DNA of 64,000 bases from Polyangium sp. 6x1 (lineage in GTDB: Bacteria > Myxococcota_A > Polyangia > Polyangiales > Polyangiaceae): positions 124,001-188,000 of the forward strand of contig NZ_JARZHH010000014.1 of NCBI RefSeq assembly GCF_029946515.1, written 5' to 3'. Every line of letters begins with the position of its first letter. Position 1 is the stretch's first letter. The position numbers and the translations under genes are program-made. This document shows, in pieces, positions 43,754 to 52,041 of the stretch. The notes under the pieces were generated by a model. The model saw nothing but the letters and a program-made list of their open reading frames with translations. It made no database searches and was not told the origin of the DNA.

Positions 43754-44989
43754 ATGGCTCCGCATCGTGTCGCCGCTCCCCTCGCCCTCGTGCTCGTCGT
43801 GGCCGCGGCTGCGTGTGGGAACGATCGCGAAGACACTACGAATCTCGCGCCCGCCCCGGCGCCCGTGGTGACGGCCCCGGCGCCCGCGGATGCTGGAGAC
43901 GAGGACGCGAACGACGCCGCGCCGGATGCGCCGCCTCGAAGTCCAGCATTCGTCACCGTCTTCGCCGCGGGTGACGTGAGCTTCGGCCGCCTCGTCGGTC
44001 AGATCCTCCTGCGCGAGCCGGATCGCGCCCTGTTCGCCCCGATGGAACACCTCCTCCGCGCGGCGGACGTGCGGTTCGTCAACCTCGAGGGGCCCATCAG
44101 CGATCAGGGAAACGAGACCGTCTCGCCCGAGAACAACCTCGTCTTCAATGGCCCGCCCGCCTCGGCCGACGTCCTCGCGCGTGCCGGGATCGACGTCGTC
44201 TCCACGGCGAACAACCACGCCTGGGATTATGGCAAATCGGCCATGCTCGAGACCCTCGATCACCTCGATCGGGCCTCGGTCCTGCACGTGGGCACGGGCG
44301 CGACCCTCGAAAAGGCCTTCGAGCCCGCGATCGTCACGCGCCGCGGGGCTCGCCTGGCCTTCCTCGCCGTCACCGACGTCTGGAACCAGGGCGTCCTCTC
44401 CAGACACCCGGGCCGCGCGCACGTCGCCTCGGCCGATCGCGAGGCCCTCGTCCGCGCCGTGCGCGCGCTCCGCGAACGCAGGGACATCGACGCCATTCTC
44501 GTCAGCTATCACGGCGGCGAGGAATACCGCGAGGATCCCCTGCCCGGCACGCGCGCCCTCGCCGAGGCCGTCATCGACGCGGGCGCCGACGCGTTCCTCG
44601 GCCACCACCCGCACGTCGTGCAAGGCGTCTCGTTCCACGCCGGAAAGCCTATCGTCTACAGCCTCGGCAACCTGCTCATGCGCATGCACAGCGGCCACCC
44701 GTGGACCGAGATGGGCCTCGCCGTGAAGATCGAGCTCGAAAAGGGCGCCCCTCCCCGCCTCTTTGCGTGCCCCTTCCGCATTCACGGCATCGAGCCGATC
44801 CCCCTCGCCAAGGATCCCCGCCGCAAGGCCTACGAATCGCACTTCTTTGGGCGATTCCAGTCCCTCACGCGCCGCGTCGGGGGCGCGACGCTCGGCCCCG
44901 CCGGCGAGGACGGATGCGCGCCCGTCGCCCCGCCTTCCGGCGCCGAAAAGCCACGAGCTGCAGATTCTCTTGCACCGAACTTTCCGTAG
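43754..44989 (+). CDS. CapA-family (poly-gamma-glutamate synthesis-like) lipoprotein
   Basis: 411 residues. The lipobox is VVAAAAC, followed by a Pro/Ala/Asp stalk. The rest is a CapA/metallophosphoesterase-like fold: FAAGDVSFGR (metal-binding Asp), VNLEGPIS, VSTANNHAWDYG (Asn-Asn-His), and VSYHGGEEY, FLGHHPHVVQG, IVYSLGNLLM. CapA proteins take part in poly-gamma-glutamate export or in peptidoglycan-associated phosphoesterase activity. No capBC genes are here, so polymer synthesis is doubtful. Confidence 0.88.
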   Translation: MAPHRVAAPLALVLVVAAAACGNDREDTTNLAPAPAPVVTAPAPADAGDEDANDAAPDAPPRSPAFVTVFAAGDVSFGRLVGQILLREPDRALFAPMEHLLRAADVRFVNLEGPISDQGNETVSPENNLVFNGPPASADVLARAGIDVVSTANNHAWDYGKSAMLETLDHLDRASVLHVGTGATLEKAFEPAIVTRRGARLAFLAVTDVWNQGVLSRHPGRAHVASADREALVRAVRALRERRDIDAILVSYHGGEEYREDPLPGTRALAEAVIDAGADAFLGHHPHVVQGVSFHAGKPIVYSLGNLLMRMHSGHPWTEMGLAVKIELEKGAPPRLFACPFRIHGIEPIPLAKDPRRKAYESHFFGRFQSLTRRVGGATLGPAGEDGCAPVAPPSGAEKPRAADSLAPNFP

Positions 44990-45015
44990 TCCTGGCCGAG
45001 CATTACCATTCCTCC

Positions 45016-46137
45016 ATGTTCACGCGAAAGATCCTCTTTGGCCTCGGCGCTTCGAGCGTCGCGGTCGCACTCGCATTCGCCGCCGGCGGACCCGAGGGCG
45101 CGGCGCCCGCCCACGCCGCAGCGCCGCCCGAGATCCGGGGACCTCGCGTGGCCGTCCTGGCCACGTTCCCGGGCGCCGAGCACACCTCGCTGTATCTCGT
45201 CCAGGCCGGCGGCGGTGAAGGGCCCGCCCCGGTCGCCACGTTCGCCCACCTACCCGACGCGACCGTCCGCGCCGCCGTCGTCCCGGGCACGCCGTACGTC
45301 CTCGCGACGGCCGATACCACGCCGTCCCGCGACACCTCCTTCAATGCCTCCCTCTTCCGCTTGCGGCCGCACGCGCCGCCCGAGGCGCTCGCCACCGGGG
45401 TCGTCCACGCGAGCCGCCCCCTCGTCACCCCCGCCGGCCGCGTCTTCGTCTCCCGCGGCCGCGCCGGCACCGAAATCGAGGGCCGATTGCGCGTCGATCC
45501 CCTCACCGTCGACGAGATCGACCTCGATACGGGAAAAACCCGCGCCGTCCACGCCGAGCACGGCCACCTCCTTTTCCTCGCGGGCGCGAGCGGCAAGGAA
45601 ATCGTCCTTTATCGCGTCCTGCCCGACCACGCCGACATCGTCGCCGTCGATCCCGACACGAGCGCCGTGCGTTCCATCGTGAAAGACCTCCCGCCCTTCG
45701 CGCGGGATTTTTCCATGGATGCGACCGGAAACAAGCTCGTCTTCCAGGGGCGCCACGAGACGAACAGCCGCACCTGGGTCGTCGACGAGATCGACCTCGC
45801 CTCGGGCCACGCGCGCCGGCTCTTTTCGAGCCCGAGCATGACCCTCGCTCCGGCCGTCCTTCCGAGCGGCGGCGTCCTTTACAACCCGCCGGGCCGTGGC
45901 CTCTCCACGCTCGACGCCGAGGCGCGGATCGCAGGCCCCCTCGGCCCCGGCGTCGACCTCGTCGCCGCCGCGACCGCCGATTCCCGCTGGATCGCGGCCT
46001 CGCACACCCAGCCGAGCGCGCTCCCCGTGCCCTTCCTGGTCGACACGCAGACCGGCGCCGCCGCCGCCCTGCCCGCGCCCCGCGGCAGCCGCGTGGCCAT
46101 TGCAGGGTTTTACCTCGAGAACGGAGGTGCCCTGTGA
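45016..46137 (+). CDS. Secreted beta-propeller protein (TolB-like)
   Basis: 373 residues, ATG 45016. A signal peptide (LGASSVAVALAFAAGGPEG, cleavage near HAA) is followed by repeated 40-60-residue segments that look like propeller blades (TSLYLVQAGGG, VDEIDLDTGKTRAVH, DIVAVDPDTSAVRSIVKDL, TWVVDEIDLASGHARRLF). The function is probably protein binding. The final TGA overlaps the GTG of the transglycosylase-like gene, so the two are co-translated. Confidence 0.7.
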   Translation: MFTRKILFGLGASSVAVALAFAAGGPEGAAPAHAAAPPEIRGPRVAVLATFPGAEHTSLYLVQAGGGEGPAPVATFAHLPDATVRAAVVPGTPYVLATADTTPSRDTSFNASLFRLRPHAPPEALATGVVHASRPLVTPAGRVFVSRGRAGTEIEGRLRVDPLTVDEIDLDTGKTRAVHAEHGHLLFLAGASGKEIVLYRVLPDHADIVAVDPDTSAVRSIVKDLPPFARDFSMDATGNKLVFQGRHETNSRTWVVDEIDLASGHARRLFSSPSMTLAPAVLPSGGVLYNPPGRGLSTLDAEARIAGPLGPGVDLVAAATADSRWIAASHTQPSALPVPFLVDTQTGAAAALPAPRGSRVAIAGFYLENGGAL

Positions 46138-47321
46138 GCCCCAAGCGCCCCCTCGCCGCCGCCGCCTCGCTCGCCCTCCTCGCCGCGAGCGGCCATGCCG
46201 CCGCGTATTGCCCGTCGTACACCGCGTCGAGCCCGTCGAACGACCACAACTGCGCCATCGAGGCCGCGGCCGGGACGAACCCGACGAACGACGAATGGAA
46301 CGGCATCTTCGACATCGTCTCGCAGGGCCCCGCGGCCTGGGGTGGCGACGGTCCCACCGTCACCAACATCGGCCAGGGCTGCGGCAAACCGGAGCCCACC
46401 CAATCCGTCCCCGCACGGTTTCCGTGTGAATTGCTGAAGGCCCTCACCAAGGTCGAGTCCGGCTGGCGCCAGTTCTGCGTCCCCACACTGCCTGCCGATC
46501 AGGTCGGCGGCGCATCACAGACGATCATCTCCTTCGATTGCGGCTACGGCATCGGCCAGGTCACGAGCGGCATGCACGTCGGGGAAAACCCGGACTTCGA
46601 CCGCGAGCGCGTGGCCTCGGATCCGTTCTACAACCTCGCCACGAGCACCCGCATCCTCGCGGCGAAATGGAAGGCGACGAACTGCGTCGGCGACAACCAG
46701 CCGAAGGTCGTCGAGCACTGGTACGCGGCCACGTGGGCCTACAACGGTCTGGCCTATGTGAACAACCCGAACAACCCGAACTACGACGCGAACCGCGGCG
46801 TATGGAATCCGTCCGTGGGCGGCGCCGCGCCGTACCAGGAGAAGGTCTACGGGTTCATGGAATTCAATAGCCAGTGGGAGACGATCGAGCCGGCCTACCC
46901 GAACCCCGGCGACATCGGCGGAAGCACGAGCCCGCCCGCTCTCCCCGATCCTGATTGCGCTTCCCCCACGGATTGCCAGAACCAACGCCCGATCCACCTC
47001 ACCGCGTGTAATGGCGCGGTCGGCGGGAGCGGAGGCGCAGGCGGCAGCGGCGGCGCAGGCGGGAGCGCGGGCGCAGGCGGGAGCGCGGACGGCGGCGCGG
47101 GCGGAAGCGCCGGCGGAATCGGCGAGGGCGGCGGGAGCGCCGGCGGAGACGGGACCGCCGGAAGCGGCCCCGCGCCCGCGGACGACGGCAATGGCGCCGT
47201 CCACGGCGTCGTCACCTGCCAATGCCGCGCCGCCGGCACGAACGAGGCCATCCCCGACTGGCTCGGCCTCGCCTCGCTCGCCGCCCTGGCGAGCCTCGGC
47301 GCGCGCCGCCGCCGCCGGTGA
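46134..47321 (+). CDS. Transglycosylase-like secreted protein with MYXO-CTERM tail
   Basis: 395 residues, GTG start at 46134 (GTGA overlap). A signal peptide (ASLALLAASGHAAA) is followed by a lysozyme/SLT-like fold: LLKALTKVESGWRQF with E108 in the catalytic-Glu position, DCGYGIGQVTSGMH, NLATSTRILAAKWKA and YAATWAYNG. A Gly/Ala/Ser-rich linker (about 295-345) leads to the C-terminal sorting signal: CQCRAAGTNE, a hydrophobic helix (WLGLASLAALASLGA) and RRRRR. That signal is thought to anchor and process myxobacterial surface proteins. It would cleave peptidoglycan, its own or that of prey; activity is inferred. Confidence 0.8.
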   Translation: MSPKRPLAAAASLALLAASGHAAAYCPSYTASSPSNDHNCAIEAAAGTNPTNDEWNGIFDIVSQGPAAWGGDGPTVTNIGQGCGKPEPTQSVPARFPCELLKALTKVESGWRQFCVPTLPADQVGGASQTIISFDCGYGIGQVTSGMHVGENPDFDRERVASDPFYNLATSTRILAAKWKATNCVGDNQPKVVEHWYAATWAYNGLAYVNNPNNPNYDANRGVWNPSVGGAAPYQEKVYGFMEFNSQWETIEPAYPNPGDIGGSTSPPALPDPDCASPTDCQNQRPIHLTACNGAVGGSGGAGGSGGAGGSAGAGGSADGGAGGSAGGIGEGGGSAGGDGTAGSGPAPADDGNGAVHGVVTCQCRAAGTNEAIPDWLGLASLAALASLGARRRRR

Positions 47322-47324
47322 CCG

Positions 47325-47350
47325 GGGCCGGGGAGCCCTCTCCCCGGCCC
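47325..47350. terminator. Bidirectional terminator hairpin
   Basis: GGGCCGGGGA and TCCCCGGCCC form a perfect 10-bp stem with 6-nt loop GCCCTC in the 54-bp gap between two converging genes. There is no T-tract. It starts 4 bp after the MYXO-CTERM gene stop. Confidence 0.65.
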
Positions 47351-47375
47351 TCGCGCCCAGCGCCTTTTCCCCGCG

Positions 47376-48575
47376 TCAATCGCAGACGAGCGATTTCATC
47401 TCCTTCACGCGAAACGGCAACTGATCTTCCAGGACGAACGTCGAGAGGCGCGTTTCCGGGCTGTTGCGGGTCGGCCCCACGTGCAGGAAGGTCGTGATCG
47501 TCTCGCCCGCATGGCAACCATTACACGTCGCGGTCGAGAACGCCTTCCGGACCTCCTCGGTCGCGCCTGGGACCTCCCAGATGAAGTCGCGCGACGGCAC
47601 GCGCGCCGATCCGCCGTTGAACGGCTGGCCCTTGAAGCGGGGGCCCACCTTGTGGGTACCGGCCAGGATCTTGCGCTCGTTCTCACGCACGTAATCGGCG
47701 AGGAGCGACGTGTTGTCGTGGACGAGGTCCGGCGTCAGGCCCGCGCTCGCCGGCAGGAGCTTTCCCTGGGGGTTGATCTCGAATTGCCGCATCTCCCAGA
47801 GGGGCTCCGGGCCGCCCAAGGTCAGGGCGATCTCGTTCGTGCGGAGCTGGTTGAGCACGCTCCCCGGCGGCATCCCTTGCCACGCCTTCGCGCTCACGAA
47901 TTTCTCCGTCAGCGCCTCGAGCCTCGCGTTGTAGTCCGGCCCGAACGGCAGCGCGCCGAGCGCGTGGAACTCGCGCGCCCAGCTCTCCGCCGACTGCCCC
48001 CGGTTCGCCGGCAGCTTGTATTCGAAGATCATGGTGAACTGCAGGGGGCGCCCGTCGGGCCCGTGCACGTTGTAGATCATGCGCCCCTCGCCCACGCCCT
48101 CACCCACGTTCTTCTGCCTGCGCAAATCGAGCCGGTACACGATCGCGAGCAGGGACATCGGCGCCTTGTCGAGATCGTACGTCTTGCCGTCCGCGCTCTT
48201 CGCCCGCCAGGGCGCGAGCACGAGGTCTTCCATCTGCGTACGCGCCTTGATCGTGAGCCCATCGACGGTCTGGTCCTGGAGCCACGTTTCCATGAATCCC
48301 TTGATGAACGCCTGCTCATCATGGCCTTTCGCCATTTCCTGGACGACGTGGCCGAACGACCAGTTCCCGAGTCCGGACGCCCGGGCGTCCTGGATGACCG
48401 AGAGATCCGTGATGAAAAGCTCCTTCGTGGCATCGACCAAGCAATCGCTGACGGCCTCCTCATTTTCCCCGATGGGCTCCGTCTCCCCATTCTGGGAAAC
48501 CGGCTCCTCGCCACAACCCACCCCCAGCACGAGCGCAAGTGCGACCGTCACCAAACCATGAATATTTCGCTTCAT
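47376..48575 (-). CDS. Lipoprotein with a single CxxCH heme-c-type motif
   Basis: 399 residues. The lipobox is VLGVGC, followed by a Glu-rich stalk. Near the C-terminus is TATCNGCHAGET, a single CxxCH motif of the kind that holds covalent heme c, about residue 352. The rest has no clear match. It is located outside the inner membrane. Whether heme is attached cannot be told; no cytochrome partner genes are adjacent. Confidence 0.75.
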   Translation of the reverse strand: MKRNIHGLVTVALALVLGVGCGEEPVSQNGETEPIGENEEAVSDCLVDATKELFITDLSVIQDARASGLGNWSFGHVVQEMAKGHDEQAFIKGFMETWLQDQTVDGLTIKARTQMEDLVLAPWRAKSADGKTYDLDKAPMSLLAIVYRLDLRRQKNVGEGVGEGRMIYNVHGPDGRPLQFTMIFEYKLPANRGQSAESWAREFHALGALPFGPDYNARLEALTEKFVSAKAWQGMPPGSVLNQLRTNEIALTLGGPEPLWEMRQFEINPQGKLLPASAGLTPDLVHDNTSLLADYVRENERKILAGTHKVGPRFKGQPFNGGSARVPSRDFIWEVPGATEEVRKAFSTATCNGCHAGETITTFLHVGPTRNSPETRLSTFVLEDQLPFRVKEMKSLVCD

Positions 48576-48790
48576 GACTGCCCCCGCCCTCCGCGAAGGA
48601 GCGCCCGGTCGTCTCGCAGAACGCGGTTTGTCCCGGACGCACCTCCACGGGGCTCATGGCCATTCGATTCGGCGCGCTCGTCCCCGAGCCTCGCGCCAAA
48701 AACATGCCCCTTGCGGAACAGTCACCAATATCATGCGCCGATGGCGATTCGACCAGCCCCCCTGCCGAGCGGCTCGCCCAGGGAGCGATT

Positions 48791-49924
48791 TTACGTCCGC
48801 TCGCGCCGCGCCGCCTCGATTCCGTCGCGCAAGGTCCGGAGCAAACGGATCCCGCCGAGGTCCACGTTGGCATGAACCAAGGTCCGCGCGAGCTTCGACG
48901 TGATGCCCGTGGCGATCGGCCGCGCCCCGAGCAGACGGATCGCACGTCCGAGGCGCGCCAGTTGCTCGGCCGTCTCCGCCGTGAGCGCATTTGCTCCGGT
49001 CAGATCCAGGATCACGTGCGCGGCGCCGCGCGCCGAGACCGCGCCGAGGATCCGGCCTTCCATCTCCGCGGCGCGCGCCGAATCGAGCACCCCGATGATC
49101 GGAAGCGCAATCGTATGCAACGAGACCTCGAGCACCGGCGCCGACAAGGCGAGGATCTCCTGCTTCTGCTGCTCCACGAGCGCGAGCGTCCCCCGGAGCT
49201 CCGCCGCGAGCTGCTCCTCCTCGGCCGCCCTCCGCTCGGCCCCGCGCCGCGCCGTCTCGTCGGTATGGTGCACGAGGATCACCGTCTTCCCCGTCGCCGG
49301 ATCCGGCAGCGTGCGCGCCTCGATCGCATGCCAGCGCTCGCCCCCCTCCGTGCGCACGGCGGTCTCCAGCGAAAACACCTCCCCAGCCCGCGCCGCCGCG
49401 AGCAACGTCTCCGGGATCAGGTCGTCCAAAAAGCGCGCCTGAAATGCCACGGCGGCCCCGAATGCCCGCTGCGCCGCCGGGTTTTGCAGGACAACCGCCC
49501 CTTCCATGTCGAGCAGCGTCACCATCACCGACGTGTGCCGAAGCGCCTCGATGCTCCGCACGAGATCCGCGCTCGGCGCCTTCTCCTTGAGAAACGCCTG
49601 GATGAGCACGCCCGTCCGGCCATCATCGAGCGGCACGCCCGTCATGAAGAGCTTCATCGTCTGAGGCTCGCCCTTCGGATAAAGCGTCCATTCCTCCTCG
49701 GCCGTCCGCCCCACGCGGAAACCTTCGATGTACCCGCGCATGCGCGCTTGCGTCGACTCCGACATATCGGAATAATCGCGGGCGTAGAGCTCCTCCTGGG
49801 TGCTCGCGCGCCAGAGCTCGAGGGCGGGCTTGTTCGCCCAGCGCTGGCGAAAAAAGTCGAGATCGAACACCCACGTCGGGACGGGTGAGGATTCCAGGAC
49901 GGCGAGCCGTTCGTGAAGCTTCAT
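48791..49924 (-). CDS. PAS-STAS protein (RsbR-like)
   Basis: 377 residues, cytosolic. Two PAS-like domains are present: residues about 1-115 (LAVLESSPVPTWVFDLD) and about 120-230 (TSVMVTLLDMEGAVVLQNPAAQRAFG). A coiled linker (EEEQLAAELRGTLALVEQQ) leads to a STAS domain starting LSAPVLEVSLHTIALPIIGV. The switch strand reads HVILDLTGANALTAETAEQ, so the DT pair usual in RsbR is replaced by LTAET. This suggests a regulator that is phosphorylated differently or not at all. Compare the V4R-STAS protein at 2628-3704. Confidence 0.85.
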   Translation of the reverse strand: MKLHERLAVLESSPVPTWVFDLDFFRQRWANKPALELWRASTQEELYARDYSDMSESTQARMRGYIEGFRVGRTAEEEWTLYPKGEPQTMKLFMTGVPLDDGRTGVLIQAFLKEKAPSADLVRSIEALRHTSVMVTLLDMEGAVVLQNPAAQRAFGAAVAFQARFLDDLIPETLLAAARAGEVFSLETAVRTEGGERWHAIEARTLPDPATGKTVILVHHTDETARRGAERRAAEEEQLAAELRGTLALVEQQKQEILALSAPVLEVSLHTIALPIIGVLDSARAAEMEGRILGAVSARGAAHVILDLTGANALTAETAEQLARLGRAIRLLGARPIATGITSKLARTLVHANVDLGGIRLLRTLRDGIEAARRERT

Positions 49925-49993
49925 GGGTCGGGCATCGCAGGCGACGCAGCACGCCGCCGAGGGACCTCGTCTAGGACGGAACCAGCGCGGCGT

Positions 49994-51016
49994 CTACCCC
50001 GCCGCACGGACCTCACCAAGGCCCGGCTCGCGTTGTTCCACGGGCAATCCCGCAATCTCGCGAAGCACGAGCGGAAAGAAGCTCTCGTTATCCATCGCAC
50101 CCGGCGCGCTGCCCGGATAGCGGCGCTCGATCGAGCGCTTTCCCCGCATCGGATCGATCCTGCGGATCACGACCGTGCCGCCCTTCACCTGGATCTGATC
50201 CACCTCGATCGCGCTCCACCGCTCCACACGCTCGCCGTCGAAAAGCTCAATGAATCCGAGTCCAATCCGCGCCCGCCGCGAAACGTCCCGCGCGTCTCGC
50301 CCGATCTCGATCGCCCCCCGTGACGCCACCTCCTCGCGCGCCTTCCGGAGGAGCCACTCGTTCCAGGCTCGCTCCGCCGCAACGGCGAACAGGTACGCTT
50401 GGTGCTCCGGTCGCACCCCCGCGCTCGGCCTCTCCCCGTCGTAATGCCCGTGAATCCGGAAGCCCACCCCCACGCCCCGCCGCCCCATCCAGCGCAGATC
50501 GAATTCAACGCGGTCCATCTCGCCTTTCTTGCGGGTGCGCACACGTTTGACCAGGGCGCGCGCGTCCTCGAAACGGAGCACCGTGCGCGGCAGCGGATCC
50601 CCCCACGTGTACCGCGCGAGCCCGTCCGTGCCCACGTACGTGCACGACGCGACCGGGCCATTCACGTCCCACGCGATCGGCGCCGCGAACCAAGCCCCCA
50701 CAGCGGCCGCGACGAGCGCAAGCGCCGCAGCAAGCGCCTCCGTGAACGGCGCGCCGAACCCAAGCTGCCGAAGGAGCCACACGAGCATTCCGATGGGCAC
50801 GAGCGAGACCAAGCCCACCGCAACCGCGCTGAACGCCGCGAGCACCGACGTCCGCGCCACACGCAGCGAGAGCGTCACCGGCTTGTCTCCCGCCTGCACC
50901 GTGCTTCCCACCGAACGAACGTCCCCGATCTCCGGCGGAGGCAAGGCAAACACCCGCATCCCGTCCGCCAGACGATCCCCCGCATGTGACGTCGCCAGAG
51001 GCGCGATCCGTGTCAT
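49994..51016 (-). CDS. Membrane protein of unknown function
   Basis: 340 residues from ATG 51016, with ATG 51043 as an alternative. Two hydrophobic helices (about 58-85 FSAVAVGLVSLVPIGMLVWLL and about 90-115 EALAAALALVAAAVGAWF) form a hairpin. It is followed by a soluble beta-rich region with PH-like character (ALVKRVRTRKKGEMDRVEFDL, GVGFRIHGHYDG) and, at the C-terminus, EVDQIQVKGGTVVIRRIDP. No named family. It is divergent from the gene at 51115. Confidence 0.6.
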   Translation of the reverse strand: MTRIAPLATSHAGDRLADGMRVFALPPPEIGDVRSVGSTVQAGDKPVTLSLRVARTSVLAAFSAVAVGLVSLVPIGMLVWLLRQLGFGAPFTEALAAALALVAAAVGAWFAAPIAWDVNGPVASCTYVGTDGLARYTWGDPLPRTVLRFEDARALVKRVRTRKKGEMDRVEFDLRWMGRRGVGVGFRIHGHYDGERPSAGVRPEHQAYLFAVAAERAWNEWLLRKAREEVASRGAIEIGRDARDVSRRARIGLGFIELFDGERVERWSAIEVDQIQVKGGTVVIRRIDPMRGKRSIERRYPGSAPGAMDNESFFPLVLREIAGLPVEQREPGLGEVRAAG

Positions 51017-51114
51017 GCCGTCCCGCGTCGAGGATACCTTCATCCGCCTCGACCCGCGAGCCCATCCTTTTCGACCTTTGCGTCGCCGAGCCTCCCGGAT
51101 TACCCTCTCTCCGC

Positions 51115-51705
51115 GTGTCGGGCCCACACAGATCCTTCAGCGCAGATCGCATCGGCGCATGGGCATACGCGAATGGCTTCGCGTGGAACCCCTTCCCCGG
51201 GGAAACCTGGTTCCGCCCGTGGGAACCCCACGACAACATCGCGCCCCCCGGCCAGTACCTCCACGCCGTCACACGGCAGACGCCACACGGCCCGTACGTG
51301 CTCGTCGAGCCCTGGTACGCCGTAGATCTCGACACCGAGCCCCTCGAACGAACCCTCTTCGCCTACGTCGCACACCCCAACCTCATGCACCGCGCAGCCA
51401 TGCGAGTCGGCGAGCACTTCGTGACGCGCGTCGCCTACCTCGAAAGCGCGCCGCCGCCAAAGGTCGAGCTCGGCGACAAGCTGTGGGATCAGCACGTCAC
51501 GACCTTCGCCGCCTCACCCGCCGAAGCCGCCGCCGCCTTCCCGCGGCGTCTCCGCTCCATGCTCGCAAGCTGGGGCTTTCAGGGTCACCTGGAGATGCGC
51601 CCCGGCGGCTTCGTACTCTTCATGGCAGGCCTACGCCCCGTCGCCGAGCATTACCAGCGTCTGCTCGGCGCAGCGCGCGAGGTGCTGCACGCGGCCGTGG
51701 GCTGA
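51115..51705 (+). CDS. Hypothetical protein
   Basis: 196 residues from GTG 51115. The frame is open further upstream, to 50986, but that would overlap the divergent gene and gives an Arg/Ser-rich stretch. Features are a Trp/Pro-rich N-terminus (YANGFAWNPFPGETWFRPWEP), a beta-rich middle and a helical C-terminus (LRSMLASWGFQGHLEM). No signal peptide or recognised domain. Ends just before copy 2 of the multi-hairpin element. Confidence 0.55.
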   Translation: MSGPHRSFSADRIGAWAYANGFAWNPFPGETWFRPWEPHDNIAPPGQYLHAVTRQTPHGPYVLVEPWYAVDLDTEPLERTLFAYVAHPNLMHRAAMRVGEHFVTRVAYLESAPPPKVELGDKLWDQHVTTFAASPAEAAAAFPRRLRSMLASWGFQGHLEMRPGGFVLFMAGLRPVAEHYQRLLGAAREVLHAAVG

Positions 51706-51711
51706 GAGCGT

Positions 51712-52036
51712 AGCGCCGGGGTTTCACCCCGGGCCCGACCAGGGGTTGTCCACCCCTGGACCCGGACCAGGGCCAGCCCTGGACCATTTGGGGAAGAACT
51801 GCGCGATGCGCAGTTCTTCCCACAGGCCGTTGGCAAGACCATCGAGGGCGTCTCACGCGTCCACGGGCGTTGTCGGCAGAACCGTCGTGGCTGGCAGGGT
51901 CGCCCGTGGTCTTGACCTGGTCCGTTCGATGAACTGCGCATCGCGCAGTTCATCGACCCCGAGTCCAGCGCTTGCGCTGGTCCGGGTCCAGGGGCGGACA
52001 GCCCCGGTGGGGCCTGGGGCAAAGCCCCAGCGAGGC
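51712..52036. repeat. Multi-hairpin BIME-like element, copy 2
   Basis: The second copy of the element at 41651-42050, again between converging genes. Perfect hairpins are at 51716-51732, 51739-51759, 51767-51782, 51792-51820 (identical to 41822-41850) and 51926-51956 (identical to 41939-41969), with further ones around 51965-52036. The 12-bp-arm CATCGACTGCGC palindrome of copy 1 is absent here. The region between the two long palindromes is only partly conserved. Confidence 0.85.
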
Positions 52037-52041
52037 GCCTT

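Noticed and set aside
50986-51114. Longer start for the gene at 51115
   Set aside because: It would overlap the divergent gene start and encode a Ser/Arg-rich low-complexity segment.
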